A stretch of 64,000 bases of DNA from Thermoplasmata archaeon (GTDB taxonomy: Archaea > Thermoplasmatota > Thermoplasmata > Thermoplasmatales > Thermoplasmataceae). The stretch's first letter is position 1, and every line of letters begins with the position of its first letter. The notes under the pieces were generated by a model. That model was not told the origin of the DNA. It made no database searches and saw only the letters and a list, made by a program, of their open reading frames with translations. Shown piece after piece: positions 36,776 to 45,544 of this stretch. The position numbers were made by a program, and so were the translations under genes. The stretch is from the NCBI GenBank assembly GCA_021806235.1, contig JAJZXU010000027.1, forward strand, positions 1 through 64,000. Reading direction: 5' to 3'.

Positions 36776-36934
36776 ATGGTGTATATAAAAAATATCGTCA
36801 GCAAAAGCGTTTCCATGATATTAGATATACATCATCATAGGGATATAACCACATCCAGATATAGTTCTGCCAGCGATAATTATTCTTTACTGAAACGTGG
36901 TTATATTGAAAGTTATAGATCCCCTATTAAGTGA
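36776..36934 (+). CDS. Possible his leader peptide with three adjacent His codons
   Basis: The first ATG at the expected transcription start opens a 52-codon frame with HHH at codons 19-21 (36830-36838), just upstream of hisZ and overlapping its start out of frame. A second His-codon cluster is not present. A His-dependent leader would be reasonable by analogy with bacterial his attenuation, but the run is short and may be chance. Confidence 0.3.
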   Translation: MVYIKNIVSKSVSMILDIHHHRDITTSRYSSASDNYSLLKRGYIESYRSPIK

Positions 36935-37685
36935 AATATCCAGAACAATAAGGCGGGTATTCGACGATTATAATTACATTGAAGTATTTCCGCCGATAAT
37001 TAACAGTGGAAAATTGAATGGTTTAAAACTTCTTTATAATAATAATATATACACAGTAGATCCGGATATAACACTGAGGCTTCTGGATATGAATAAAAAA
37101 TATTTTATAAACAATCCAAGAATATATTATATTTCAGGTTCAGTGGATGAATATTTAAATGAAACATTAAAGGCTGGCCTGGAGCTGATAAACAGCGATG
37201 AGTTCAGTTCAAACATTGAAATAATAAAAACTGCAATGAAAACGCTTGAAAAATTATCAGTATCTGATTATAATATAGATATAAGCCTATCCTATCTTTA
37301 TAAGAAATATATAAAAAATAAAAAATACAGTAAAATAATGGAATACATTAAAAAAATGGATTATAATGGTATAGAAAAGATGGATATCGATAATAAAAAT
37401 GAAATTATTAATTTAATGAACACAAGAACAGATAAAAGCAACATAGAATTTCTGGATAAAATTGTAAAAACGATAAATGATAATAGAATTAACATAGACT
37501 TTGGAACTGTAAGGTATTTCAATTATTATGATGGCTTAATTTTTGAAATTTACAACAGTAATGGTTTTATAGCTGGTGGTGGCAATTATAAAATAAAAAA
37601 TATGAATGCATGTGGTTTCTCATTCAATGTTAATAATATTTATAATACCGTAAAAGGAAATTTAACTGAAGGTGTGAAGAAATGA
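36897..37685 (+). CDS. hisZ: ATP phosphoribosyltransferase regulatory subunit HisZ
   Basis: A 262-residue HisRS-like protein without aminoacylation function. YIEVFPPIINSGKL and DPDITLRLLDM match the catalytic-core paralogue fold, and GFIAGGGNYK near the end is the HisRS-type motif 3 area, degenerate. It is short for HisZ, lacking the anticodon domain. The following hisG is the short type, which needs HisZ for activity and histidine feedback. The start is GTG at 36897 or TTG at 36906. Confidence 0.8.
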   Translation: MVILKVIDPLLSEISRTIRRVFDDYNYIEVFPPIINSGKLNGLKLLYNNNIYTVDPDITLRLLDMNKKYFINNPRIYYISGSVDEYLNETLKAGLELINSDEFSSNIEIIKTAMKTLEKLSVSDYNIDISLSYLYKKYIKNKKYSKIMEYIKKMDYNGIEKMDIDNKNEIINLMNTRTDKSNIEFLDKIVKTINDNRINIDFGTVRYFNYYDGLIFEIYNSNGFIAGGGNYKIKNMNACGFSFNVNNIYNTVKGNLTEGVKK

Positions 37686-38290
37686 AATTTGCAGTACCGC
37701 GTGGTAGATTAATGAAAGATTCAATAACGCTATTGAATAAATCAGGAATAAAGATAGATATAAAAGACGACAGGAAACTATTTTTTTATTCCAGTGAAAA
37801 TGAAATAATATTCCCAAAACCGATGGATATACCCACATATGTTGAATATAATGCAGATATAGGCATCTGTGGGTCAGATGTTTTAATTGAAAATAAAAAT
37901 TATGTTTTTTCCCCATTAGAACTCGATTTTGGCAAATGCAGGTTAAGCCTTATATCAGATAAAAAATATAAGATCAGGGATTTATACGATTTAAAAATAG
38001 CAACAAGGCATCCTGAAATAACATACAATTACTTCAAAAATCTTGGAATAAATGTGAATATAATAAAACTGAATGGTTCACTGGAAATTGCACCGCTCAC
38101 AGGCATTGCTGATGCAATAGTTGACGTTGTTGAAACTGGAGAGACCTTAAGGAAAAATAATTTAGTTGAAATTAAAAAAATAATGGATGTTTCCGCCGTT
38201 TTAATAGTAAACAGGGTATCCATGAAAACAAAATATGATGAAATAAATAATTTTATTGACAGTGTAAAGGGTGTTTTATATGAACTCTGA
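37682..38290 (+). CDS. hisG: ATP phosphoribosyltransferase catalytic subunit, short form
   Basis: A 202-residue HisG catalysing the first step, joining ATP and PRPP. The start [13 protein letters not shown], the central IGICGSDVL and the PRPP loop [23 protein letters not shown] are typical. It lacks the C-terminal ACT-like regulatory domain of long HisG, hence HisZ upstream. It overlaps hisZ by ATGA. Confidence 0.93.
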   Translation: MKFAVPRGRLMKDSITLLNKSGIKIDIKDDRKLFFYSSENEIIFPKPMDIPTYVEYNADIGICGSDVLIENKNYVFSPLELDFGKCRLSLISDKKYKIRDLYDLKIATRHPEITYNYFKNLGINVNIIKLNGSLEIAPLTGIADAIVDVVETGETLRKNNLVEIKKIMDVSAVLIVNRVSMKTKYDEINNFIDSVKGVLYEL

Positions 38291-39410
38291 AGGTTATGTA
38301 AGGAATATATTAGATGATATAGGGGAAAGAAAGGAGGTGGCACTGAAAGAATACTCAAAAAAATTCGATAATTATGCCGGGGAGTTTGCCGTAACAGAAA
38401 ACGAATTCAGGGAAGCAGAAGAATTAATAAATGAAACCGATAAAAATATTATAAAAAGAACATATGAGAGAATATATAATAACCATTTGATACAGAAAAA
38501 TGAGAGTAAGTTCAGGTTCTACAACGGTTCAATCTATGGAATAATATATAAACCGATAGAAAGAATAGGAATGTATATACCCGGGAAAAAACCATTGCCG
38601 TCAACGGTAATGATGATAGGTGCCCCCGCAAAAATAGCCGGTGTAAACGATATAATAATAACCGTTGCGCCTGATAATAACGGTAAAATCAATCCATATG
38701 TTTTGTATATAGCCAGGTTTTTAGGAATAAAAGAGGTATATAAATTAGGGGGGATACAGGCAATAGCAGCAATGTCATATGGAATTTCAATGAAAAGGGT
38801 TGATAAAATCTTCGGCCCCGGAAATATATATGTAAATGAGGCAAAAAGGCAGGTTTATGGCATTACCGGCATAGATGGTTTATACGGCCCCTCTGAAATA
38901 TGTGTAATTTCTGATGAAACATCAAATAATGATTATATAATTTCCGATTTAAACTCACAGCTGGAACATGGAGAAACCTCAAGGGCATGGCTGTTAACCA
39001 CGGATAAAAATATAGAAAATAAAATAGAGAATAAAAGAGTAGAAATCTACGTATTTGATGATATAGATATCCTAATAAATAAGGTTAATGTACTGGCTCC
39101 TGAACATTTAGAAATTCAGTGTAAGGATCCCTTGAATTTATTGAACAGAATAAAAAATGCCGGTGCAGTTTATATGGGCGATTATACACCGGTACCTGCA
39201 GGAGATTATTTCTTAGGGGTTAACCATTTACTGCCTACAGGTGAAACATCCAGATTTTCATCGGTTTTAACTGTGGATGATTTTATGAAAAAAACATCAT
39301 TTGCATACACATCAAAATCAGATTTTGCCTCAGATTCATACCTCGGTATGAGACTGGCGGAAATAGAAAATATGAATTTACATAAAAAATCTATGGAGGT
39401 AAGGAAATGA
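38280..39410 (+). CDS. hisD: Histidinol dehydrogenase
   Basis: A zinc enzyme of 376 residues that oxidises histidinol to histidine in two NAD steps. Signatures are [31 protein letters not shown] and the zinc/active region [17 protein letters not shown] and APEHLEI. The family is usually about 430 residues; the shortening is mainly N-terminal. I chose ATG 38280 inside the hisG end; GTG 38271 is also in frame. Confidence 0.93.
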   Translation: MNSEGYVRNILDDIGERKEVALKEYSKKFDNYAGEFAVTENEFREAEELINETDKNIIKRTYERIYNNHLIQKNESKFRFYNGSIYGIIYKPIERIGMYIPGKKPLPSTVMMIGAPAKIAGVNDIIITVAPDNNGKINPYVLYIARFLGIKEVYKLGGIQAIAAMSYGISMKRVDKIFGPGNIYVNEAKRQVYGITGIDGLYGPSEICVISDETSNNDYIISDLNSQLEHGETSRAWLLTTDKNIENKIENKRVEIYVFDDIDILINKVNVLAPEHLEIQCKDPLNLLNRIKNAGAVYMGDYTPVPAGDYFLGVNHLLPTGETSRFSSVLTVDDFMKKTSFAYTSKSDFASDSYLGMRLAEIENMNLHKKSMEVRK

Positions 39411-39931
39411 TAAGGAATACAGACGAAACAAAAATAGAGGTTATAATAAATAACGATAAAAATTACATAAATACGGGAGATAAAATTTTAGATCATATGA
39501 TGAAGACATTATTTTTCTATATGAATAAAAACGTTTATATTAAGGCTGAATACGATTTAAGGCATCATTTATGGGAAGATCTAGGCATAACAGTGGGCAT
39601 GGAAATAAAAAACAATATAAAAAATATAAAAAGATTCGGGTCATCCATGATGCCAATGGACGATTCATTAATACTGTTATCCCTGGATATCTCAAGGCCA
39701 TACATTAATTTCAAGGTTGATTACAGCAACGCTGAAGGTTTTGAATTAAATCTGTTATATGAGTTTTTGTGGGCACTGGCAAGAACTTTATCCATGACAC
39801 TGCATGTTATAAAATTAAATGGCAGTGATCCACACCACATAACGGAAGATGTATTCAAAAATTTAGGCAATGCCCTAAAAATTGCCTTAGAGGAATCTGG
39901 CAGGATAGAGAGTACAAAGGGGGTATTATGA
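39407..39931 (+). CDS. hisB: Imidazoleglycerol-phosphate dehydratase
   Basis: A 174-residue manganese enzyme made of two similar halves. The metal-binding repeats are [15 protein letters not shown], and [22 protein letters not shown]. The family's usual DxHHxxED appears here as RHHLWED and PHHITED. It is monofunctional, without the histidinol phosphatase part of the enterobacterial fusion. It overlaps hisD by ATGA. Confidence 0.92.
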   Translation: MIRNTDETKIEVIINNDKNYINTGDKILDHMMKTLFFYMNKNVYIKAEYDLRHHLWEDLGITVGMEIKNNIKNIKRFGSSMMPMDDSLILLSLDISRPYINFKVDYSNAEGFELNLLYEFLWALARTLSMTLHVIKLNGSDPHHITEDVFKNLGNALKIALEESGRIESTKGVL

Positions 39932-40497
39932 TATCAATAATAGATATAAAGACGGGCAATGTAGCAAACATAAATAAAATATTAAATGGTAAGATTACAC
40001 TGGATCCTGAAACAATAGAGAAATCAGACAAAATTGTTTTTCCCGGAGTAGGTTCTCTTGATTATGTAAATAATATAATAAAGCCAGTTAAAAATATACT
40101 ATTAAAAAAAATAAATGATGGAACACCATATCTCGGTATATGCCTTGGCCTGGAAGTATTATATGAAAAAAGTGATGAGGGGAATACCGGAGGATTAAAC
40201 ATTTTTAATGGCAGAATAAAAAGATTTAGTGGAATAAAAACACCCCATATGGGATGGAATACCGTAACTATAAAAAGAGACTCACCCTTATTCAACGGTA
40301 TAAAAGATAATTCATATTTCTATTTCATGCATTCGTATTACCGTGAAATAGATGGTAATACAGTGGCTGAAACAGAATATAATATAAATTTTTCATCTGC
40401 GGTAAATAGATCCAGTGTGTATGCGGTTCAATTTCATCCTGAGAAATCAGGAGAAAATGGGATAAAATTACTGAAAAACTTCAGGGATCTGCTATGA
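39928..40497 (+). CDS. hisH: Imidazole glycerol phosphate synthase, glutaminase subunit
   Basis: A 189-residue class I glutaminase. The nucleophile lies in YLGICLGLEVLYE (Cys about 72), and the His/Glu pair is in QFHPEKSG near 171-173. VFPGVGS forms the family's start signature. It supplies ammonia to HisF. The gene overlaps both neighbours by 4 bases. Confidence 0.94.
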   Translation: MISIIDIKTGNVANINKILNGKITLDPETIEKSDKIVFPGVGSLDYVNNIIKPVKNILLKKINDGTPYLGICLGLEVLYEKSDEGNTGGLNIFNGRIKRFSGIKTPHMGWNTVTIKRDSPLFNGIKDNSYFYFMHSYYREIDGNTVAETEYNINFSSAVNRSSVYAVQFHPEKSGENGIKLLKNFRDLL

Positions 40498-41180
40498 TAG
40501 ATATATATCCTGCAATAGATATTTATAATGGGAAGGCGGTTTCCCTAACAAATGGAGACATAAACAATAAAAATGTTTACGGTGACCCTGTAGAGTATGC
40601 TATGAAATTTACTGAAAAAATAAAAAGATTACACATAATAGATTTAAACGGTGCACTGACAGGCAATAAAAAAAATATAGGAATTATACAGGAAATAATA
40701 AGTAATGTAGATGCTTTTGTACAGGTTGGTGGTGGCTTCAGAACATTAAATGATATAAATTATGGCTATAAAATCGGTGCAGATAGCATTATACTTGGAA
40801 CATCCGCCTTAAATGATGAAATAATTGAAGAATCCTCTATTTACAGTAATGTAACTGTAAGCATTGATGTATTTAATAACAGCATAAGGACTAATGGATG
40901 GAAAACCAACTCATATGTAAATTACAGTGACTTTTATAACAGTTTAAATAAAAAAATTAACAGGTTTATCTACACATCAATAAAGAATGATGGAACTAAA
41001 AAAATAGAAGATATACAGAAATTCTGGAACAGTGAATATTTTATGTATGCCGGTGGTGTAAATACAGTAAATGATATTATAAGCATACAAAATTCTGGAT
41101 TTTCCGGTGTTATAATTGGTAAGGCATTATATGAAAACGGTATAAAAATGGAGGAATTAAAATGCTTGCAAAAAGAATAA
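40494..41180 (+). CDS. hisA: ProFAR isomerase HisA
   Basis: A 228-residue TIM-barrel isomerase. The first catalytic aspartate is in YPAIDIYNGKAV, and VGGGFRTLNDI plus GGVNTVNDI are the two phosphate-binding loops typical of the HisA/HisF pair. It is slightly short. It sits between hisH and hisF, overlapping both. Confidence 0.9.
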   Translation: MIDIYPAIDIYNGKAVSLTNGDINNKNVYGDPVEYAMKFTEKIKRLHIIDLNGALTGNKKNIGIIQEIISNVDAFVQVGGGFRTLNDINYGYKIGADSIILGTSALNDEIIEESSIYSNVTVSIDVFNNSIRTNGWKTNSYVNYSDFYNSLNKKINRFIYTSIKNDGTKKIEDIQKFWNSEYFMYAGGVNTVNDIISIQNSGFSGVIIGKALYENGIKMEELKCLQKE

Positions 41181-41914
41181 TTGCTGCTCTTGATGTAATA
41201 AATGACTCGGTTGTTAAGGGTATAAATTTTGAAAATATAAGAAATGTTGATAACCCCGTCGAGCTCGCAAAGAGATACGAAAAGGAAGGTATAGATGAAA
41301 TTGTATTTTTAGATATTACTGCAACAAATGAAAAAAGGAATATACTGAAGGAACTTGCCAGAAAGGTGGCATCCGAGATTTATATACCGTTTACGGCTGG
41401 AGGTGGCATCACTTCAATAGAAGCTGCACTGGATATAATAAAAAATGGTGCAGATAAGATATTTATCAATACATATGGAATAGAAAATCCTGAAATAATT
41501 ATAAAATTATCGGATGTACTTGGGTCTGCAAATACAGTAATAGCAATAGATGCAAAATATGAAAATAATAATTATTATGTGTACTCACACGGTGGAAAAG
41601 TAAATACACATAAAAATGTAATTGAGTGGGCGAAAACAGTAGAAGATTATGGTGCCGGGGAAATACTGGCAACATCAATAAACTATGATGGCACAATGGA
41701 TGGTTACGATAACAATCTAATAAAATTATTATCAGATAAGGTAAATATACCGGTAATAGCTTCCGGCGGTGCTGGAAAACCTGAGGATTTTTTAAACGTT
41801 TTTAGATCAGGTGCGGATGGGGCACTGGCAGCATCAATATTCCATTATAAAAAATATGGTATAATGGAAATTAAAAACTATCTGAAGGAGAATGATATAA
41901 ATGTCAGGCTATGA
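41162..41914 (+). CDS. hisF: Imidazole glycerol phosphate synthase, cyclase subunit
   Basis: A 250-residue TIM barrel that pairs with HisH to form IGP and AICAR. The catalytic aspartates are in [13 protein letters not shown] and [14 protein letters not shown]. Phosphate loops are [12 protein letters not shown] and [11 protein letters not shown]. It starts inside hisA, with a 19-base overlap. Confidence 0.94.
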   Translation: MLAKRIIAALDVINDSVVKGINFENIRNVDNPVELAKRYEKEGIDEIVFLDITATNEKRNILKELARKVASEIYIPFTAGGGITSIEAALDIIKNGADKIFINTYGIENPEIIIKLSDVLGSANTVIAIDAKYENNNYYVYSHGGKVNTHKNVIEWAKTVEDYGAGEILATSINYDGTMDGYDNNLIKLLSDKVNIPVIASGGAGKPEDFLNVFRSGADGALAASIFHYKKYGIMEIKNYLKENDINVRL

Positions 41915-42515
41915 TTTAAAATTTGATGAAAACGGTTTAATCCCCGTGATAGTACAGGATTATGAGAATAATGAAGTTTTAACCCTGGGATATATGAACA
42001 GTGAAGCCTTTAACAGAAGCCTTGAAACTGGGTATGTCCATTATTATTCAAGGTCTAAAAAAAGAATAAGAATGAAGGGTGAGGTAAGTGGAAATACACA
42101 GACCATAAAGGATATAATGATTGACTGCGACAGTGATACACTGTTAATTAAGGTCGATCAGAAAGGTAGTGCATGCCATCTGGGTAATAGAAGTTGCTTT
42201 AGAAATCTGGATGAAAAAGCAAATAAAAATTATATAGATTATTCCTTAGAGGTTTTATTAAATCTTGAAAATTTAATTTACAAAACAAAGGAGACACCGA
42301 GAGAAAATTCATACACAACATATTTATTTAACTCAGGAGAAGAAAACATAAGGAAAAAGGTTGGTGAAGAGGCCGTTGAAACAATTTTAGCAAAAACTAA
42401 TGATAGAATAATCTACGAAACATCCGATTTATTATATCATCTACTCGTCTATTTATCATACAATAATATAAAAATATCGGATATAATGAATGAATTAAAC
42501 AAAAGGAAAAAATAA
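41901..42515 (+). CDS. hisI: Bifunctional PRA-CH/PRA-PH (HisI-HisE fusion)
   Basis: A 204-residue fusion doing steps 2 and 3. The cyclohydrolase part (1-110) has [17 protein letters not shown], the metal site [10 protein letters not shown], and [10 protein letters not shown]. The pyrophosphohydrolase part (115-204) has the [12 protein letters not shown] helix. It is the last gene of the operon; no phosphatase gene follows. Confidence 0.93.
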   Translation: MSGYDLKFDENGLIPVIVQDYENNEVLTLGYMNSEAFNRSLETGYVHYYSRSKKRIRMKGEVSGNTQTIKDIMIDCDSDTLLIKVDQKGSACHLGNRSCFRNLDEKANKNYIDYSLEVLLNLENLIYKTKETPRENSYTTYLFNSGEENIRKKVGEEAVETILAKTNDRIIYETSDLLYHLLVYLSYNNIKISDIMNELNKRKK

Positions 42516-42582
42516 TTTATTAATTTTAGCAGAAGGGAAACAAATCCCTAAAAAGTCTATATATTATAGGCATTTCAATATT

Positions 42583-43617
42583 TTAATGTGCACCCGGTGG
42601 AAATATAATATTATCAAAATCCATATACGGTTTCTCATCAAATCTCAATAGATCTGGATTAACATTTTTCTCTACCGCAAGATAATATGCAAGATAATAC
42701 AATGGTACAGTATTTATTACAGGCTCTAAATATTCATCAAGTTCCGGTAAACTAACGTTAAAATCACCGTTGCCATTTACTGTTAATGTTTTTGTTCCGA
42801 TTATTTTACATGCATTTACTATATCCCTGTGCCTCAGGTCTACCGTTTTATTATTTAATATTATTAATAATGATTTATCATCTATTATTGATGTACACCC
42901 GTGATTGAACTCTTCCAGTTCTATGCCCTCTGCATGGATATGTGCAGCTTCCTTTATTTTCTGTGCAACCTCTCTTGCAACCGGTAATTCCGGTCCAGCA
43001 CCGAGAACAAATATTTCATTTACATATGATAATTCTCTTGCAATTTGATGCATTTTATCATCCATTGTTTTTATTAAATCCTTTATTATACCTATTATTT
43101 TATTAATATCTATATCTAAATGCGAATAATTTTTAGCAATATACATTGAAGCTATTGCATTATCAAAGAACGATTTTGTATTGCATAGAGATTTATCCTC
43201 AGAGTTTATTATTATACTCTTGTCCGATATTTTATCCATGGGTGTATTTTTATAATGCGTTATTCCCACAATGTATGCATATTTTTTTAAATGCATCATT
43301 GAATCCACTGTAGATTTTGTTTTTCCACTATTTGATAGGCCTATTAATACCCCGTGCGATGGCAGTTCATAATTCAATAATTCATAGGATTGAATAAATT
43401 TATAATCAAGCCCAGTTTTTTTTAGAAAACCGGCGCCTATCTGTGCTGCATGATAGGCTGTTCCATTTCCTGTAAAAATTAATGTAGACTGTAAAAATGA
43501 ATAATCAAGGTTCTCCATTACACTTCCTGTTACATCCAGGGATTCTGGTGTTTCCCTTAACATATCATACATAAGATAGGGGTGCTTATCTCTTTTTTCC
43601 GGTATTTCATCCGTCAT
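42583..43617 (-). CDS. Two-SIS-domain sugar-phosphate isomerase, GlmS-like without glutaminase
   Basis: A 344-residue protein with two SIS domains. GNGTAYHAAQIGAGFL and GLSNSGKTKST form the sugar-phosphate site of the first; GAGPELPVAREVAQKIKE and EFNHGCTSII belong to the second; the C-terminus FPPGAH recalls GlmS. The N-terminal glutamine amidotransferase domain is missing, so it could be an ammonia-dependent GlmS-like isomerase or deaminase. EELEEFNHG-type residues support glucosamine-6-phosphate chemistry. Exact activity is not clear. Confidence 0.75.
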   Translation of the reverse strand: MTDEIPEKRDKHPYLMYDMLRETPESLDVTGSVMENLDYSFLQSTLIFTGNGTAYHAAQIGAGFLKKTGLDYKFIQSYELLNYELPSHGVLIGLSNSGKTKSTVDSMMHLKKYAYIVGITHYKNTPMDKISDKSIIINSEDKSLCNTKSFFDNAIASMYIAKNYSHLDIDINKIIGIIKDLIKTMDDKMHQIARELSYVNEIFVLGAGPELPVAREVAQKIKEAAHIHAEGIELEEFNHGCTSIIDDKSLLIILNNKTVDLRHRDIVNACKIIGTKTLTVNGNGDFNVSLPELDEYLEPVINTVPLYYLAYYLAVEKNVNPDLLRFDEKPYMDFDNIIFPPGAH

Positions 43618-43672
43618 GTTTACTGTATATGTGTATTATTAATATTTATTTCTAAAATAAATATTTATGAAT

Positions 43673-45544
43673 TTAACCTATCTTTATATCAGAAAGGTTA
43701 TTTATCAATTTACCGTTAGAATATTCTGCTATTAATTTATTATAGGATGGTAAATATTCATTTGTTTCCGTATTTACTATATACAGATTTGATACATTTT
43801 TTATTTTTTCCGATATATATTTTAAATCATTATACGGGTCACTGTTGAATATATTCCCCCTACCATCAGTTATCAGTATACTTATTGTTTTTATTTTCTC
43901 ATATGCTGATAGTTTATATATATTATACAGTGCATCATACAGTGGTGTTTTCCCTGAACTTTTTATATTACCTATCTCATTTTCCAGTTCTGTAAAATTC
44001 CTTGAAAAATTTAAAACAAGTTTTGAACTGTAACCGGAAAAGGATAATAATGCAATCCTGCTCCTTATCAAATATATCTTTTTTAATAACAGATTTGATA
44101 TATTCTTTGCAATGTTTATTCTTGAGTTAAAATTCATGGATTTACTTGAATCTATAGCTATTATAACTGGAATTGACCCCTTGGAATACACATTCTTCAT
44201 CACAATTGCGTTATAATTTATTTTTTTATACCCTGATATTCCAGAATTCAGTACTGAAGACCTTATATCAATATTCCTGCCGTTTTTAGTGCCCATATTC
44301 CTGTAGCTATCAGAAATACCGGATTTACCGGATTTTTTTGTTTTAATCTTATTGTTTACACTCAGTTCTATGTTATTTATTTTATCTTCACTGTTTTTTT
44401 TATTACTCCTATCATTCCGGTTTTTATCATCCTGATTGCCCGTATTATTATGATTATTCTTTACACCGGTATTATTATTCAGATCATTATCAATATTATC
44501 ATGTTTACCCTTATTTTCACTGTTTTTTTCATTATCCCTCCTATCATTTCTTTGATTACTGTTATTAAAATTATAATCCGGGCTACTCCTACCCTTCTCC
44601 CTTAATCTGTGGTTTAAAGCGAATTCCAGTGCCTTCTTTATATCTCCGGAATTTGCATTTTTCCTGTTATTATATGCTGCTATTGCCTTTGCAGCTTTTA
44701 TTGTGCTTATCATTGTTCTATTGCTCAGTGAATTTTCTATAATGATATTTGCTATAAAATTTAAATATTCATCATCTATTTTTACCTCATTTAATATAGC
44801 CCTTGCATTTTTTATCCTATCCCTTATTTCATTATCCCTGTTCTTATATTGCTCAATGAATTTTTCTGGGTTTAAGTCAAATTCCTCGACCCTCCGTGAT
44901 ATTTCTATTAATTTTTCGGTGCTGGTAGGTAATTTTCCCTCTACGGATATGCCAAACCTATCCAGTAACTGTGGCCTCAATTCACCCTCTTCGGGATTCA
45001 TTGTACCCACTAAAATAAATCCTGCGGGGTGTATATATGACACTCCCTCGCGTTCAACTATGTTTATTCCAGAAGCTGCGGAATCAAGTATGGAATCCAC
45101 TATCGAATCATCCAGTAAATTTACCTCGTCTATGTATAGAATTCCCCTGTTGCCCTCACCTAATAACCCCTCTCTTAAAACTGCCCTGCCCCTTATCGCA
45201 TTTTTAATATCCAGTGAACCAACAACCCTATCCAGAGTTGCACTGTTAGGCAAATTAATTATTTTTATTTTCATGTTTTCAATTTCTAAACTGTTATTTT
45301 TTTTCCTTTCAAGGCATTCATCACACAGGTTACCGTAAGGGTTGCAGTGAAATCTACAGTTTTTAACAGCCTTAATTTCAGGCAGTATTGAAGATAATGA
45401 CCTTACCATTGTGGACTTTGCTATGCCCTTTGGCCCGGTTATTAAAATGCCACCAATTTTACTATCTATTGCATTTATGATCAGGCCCAGCTTCATATCA
45501 TCGTCATCAACTATTGCGGAAAAAGGAAATTCATATGTTTTCAT
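43673..45544 (-). CDS. Fused ChlI/ChlD-type magnesium/cobalt chelatase ATPase subunit
   Basis: A 623-residue motor subunit. Residues 1-300 are an AAA+ domain with Walker A GPKGIAKST (38-46), Walker B ILYIDEVNLLDD and the chelatase-specific LREGLLGEGN. Then comes a long Asn/Asp/Lys low-complexity linker (about 325-400), and a VWA domain with MIDAS start IAIDSSKSM and ITDGRGN. A Cys cluster (CRFHCNPYGNLCDEC) near residue 70 could bind metal. It overlaps cobN by ATGA, so the pair should act as a cobalt or magnesium chelatase. Confidence 0.88.
   Translation of the reverse strand: MKTYEFPFSAIVDDDDMKLGLIINAIDSKIGGILITGPKGIAKSTMVRSLSSILPEIKAVKNCRFHCNPYGNLCDECLERKKNNSLEIENMKIKIINLPNSATLDRVVGSLDIKNAIRGRAVLREGLLGEGNRGILYIDEVNLLDDSIVDSILDSAASGINIVEREGVSYIHPAGFILVGTMNPEEGELRPQLLDRFGISVEGKLPTSTEKLIEISRRVEEFDLNPEKFIEQYKNRDNEIRDRIKNARAILNEVKIDDEYLNFIANIIIENSLSNRTMISTIKAAKAIAAYNNRKNANSGDIKKALEFALNHRLREKGRSSPDYNFNNSNQRNDRRDNEKNSENKGKHDNIDNDLNNNTGVKNNHNNTGNQDDKNRNDRSNKKNSEDKINNIELSVNNKIKTKKSGKSGISDSYRNMGTKNGRNIDIRSSVLNSGISGYKKINYNAIVMKNVYSKGSIPVIIAIDSSKSMNFNSRINIAKNISNLLLKKIYLIRSRIALLSFSGYSSKLVLNFSRNFTELENEIGNIKSSGKTPLYDALYNIYKLSAYEKIKTISILITDGRGNIFNSDPYNDLKYISEKIKNVSNLYIVNTETNEYLPSYNKLIAEYSNGKLINNLSDIKIG

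Noticed and set aside
44703-45338. 211-codon plus-strand frame
   Set aside because: It lies wholly opposite the well-supported ChlID gene and reads as low-complexity Ser/Ile/Phe.
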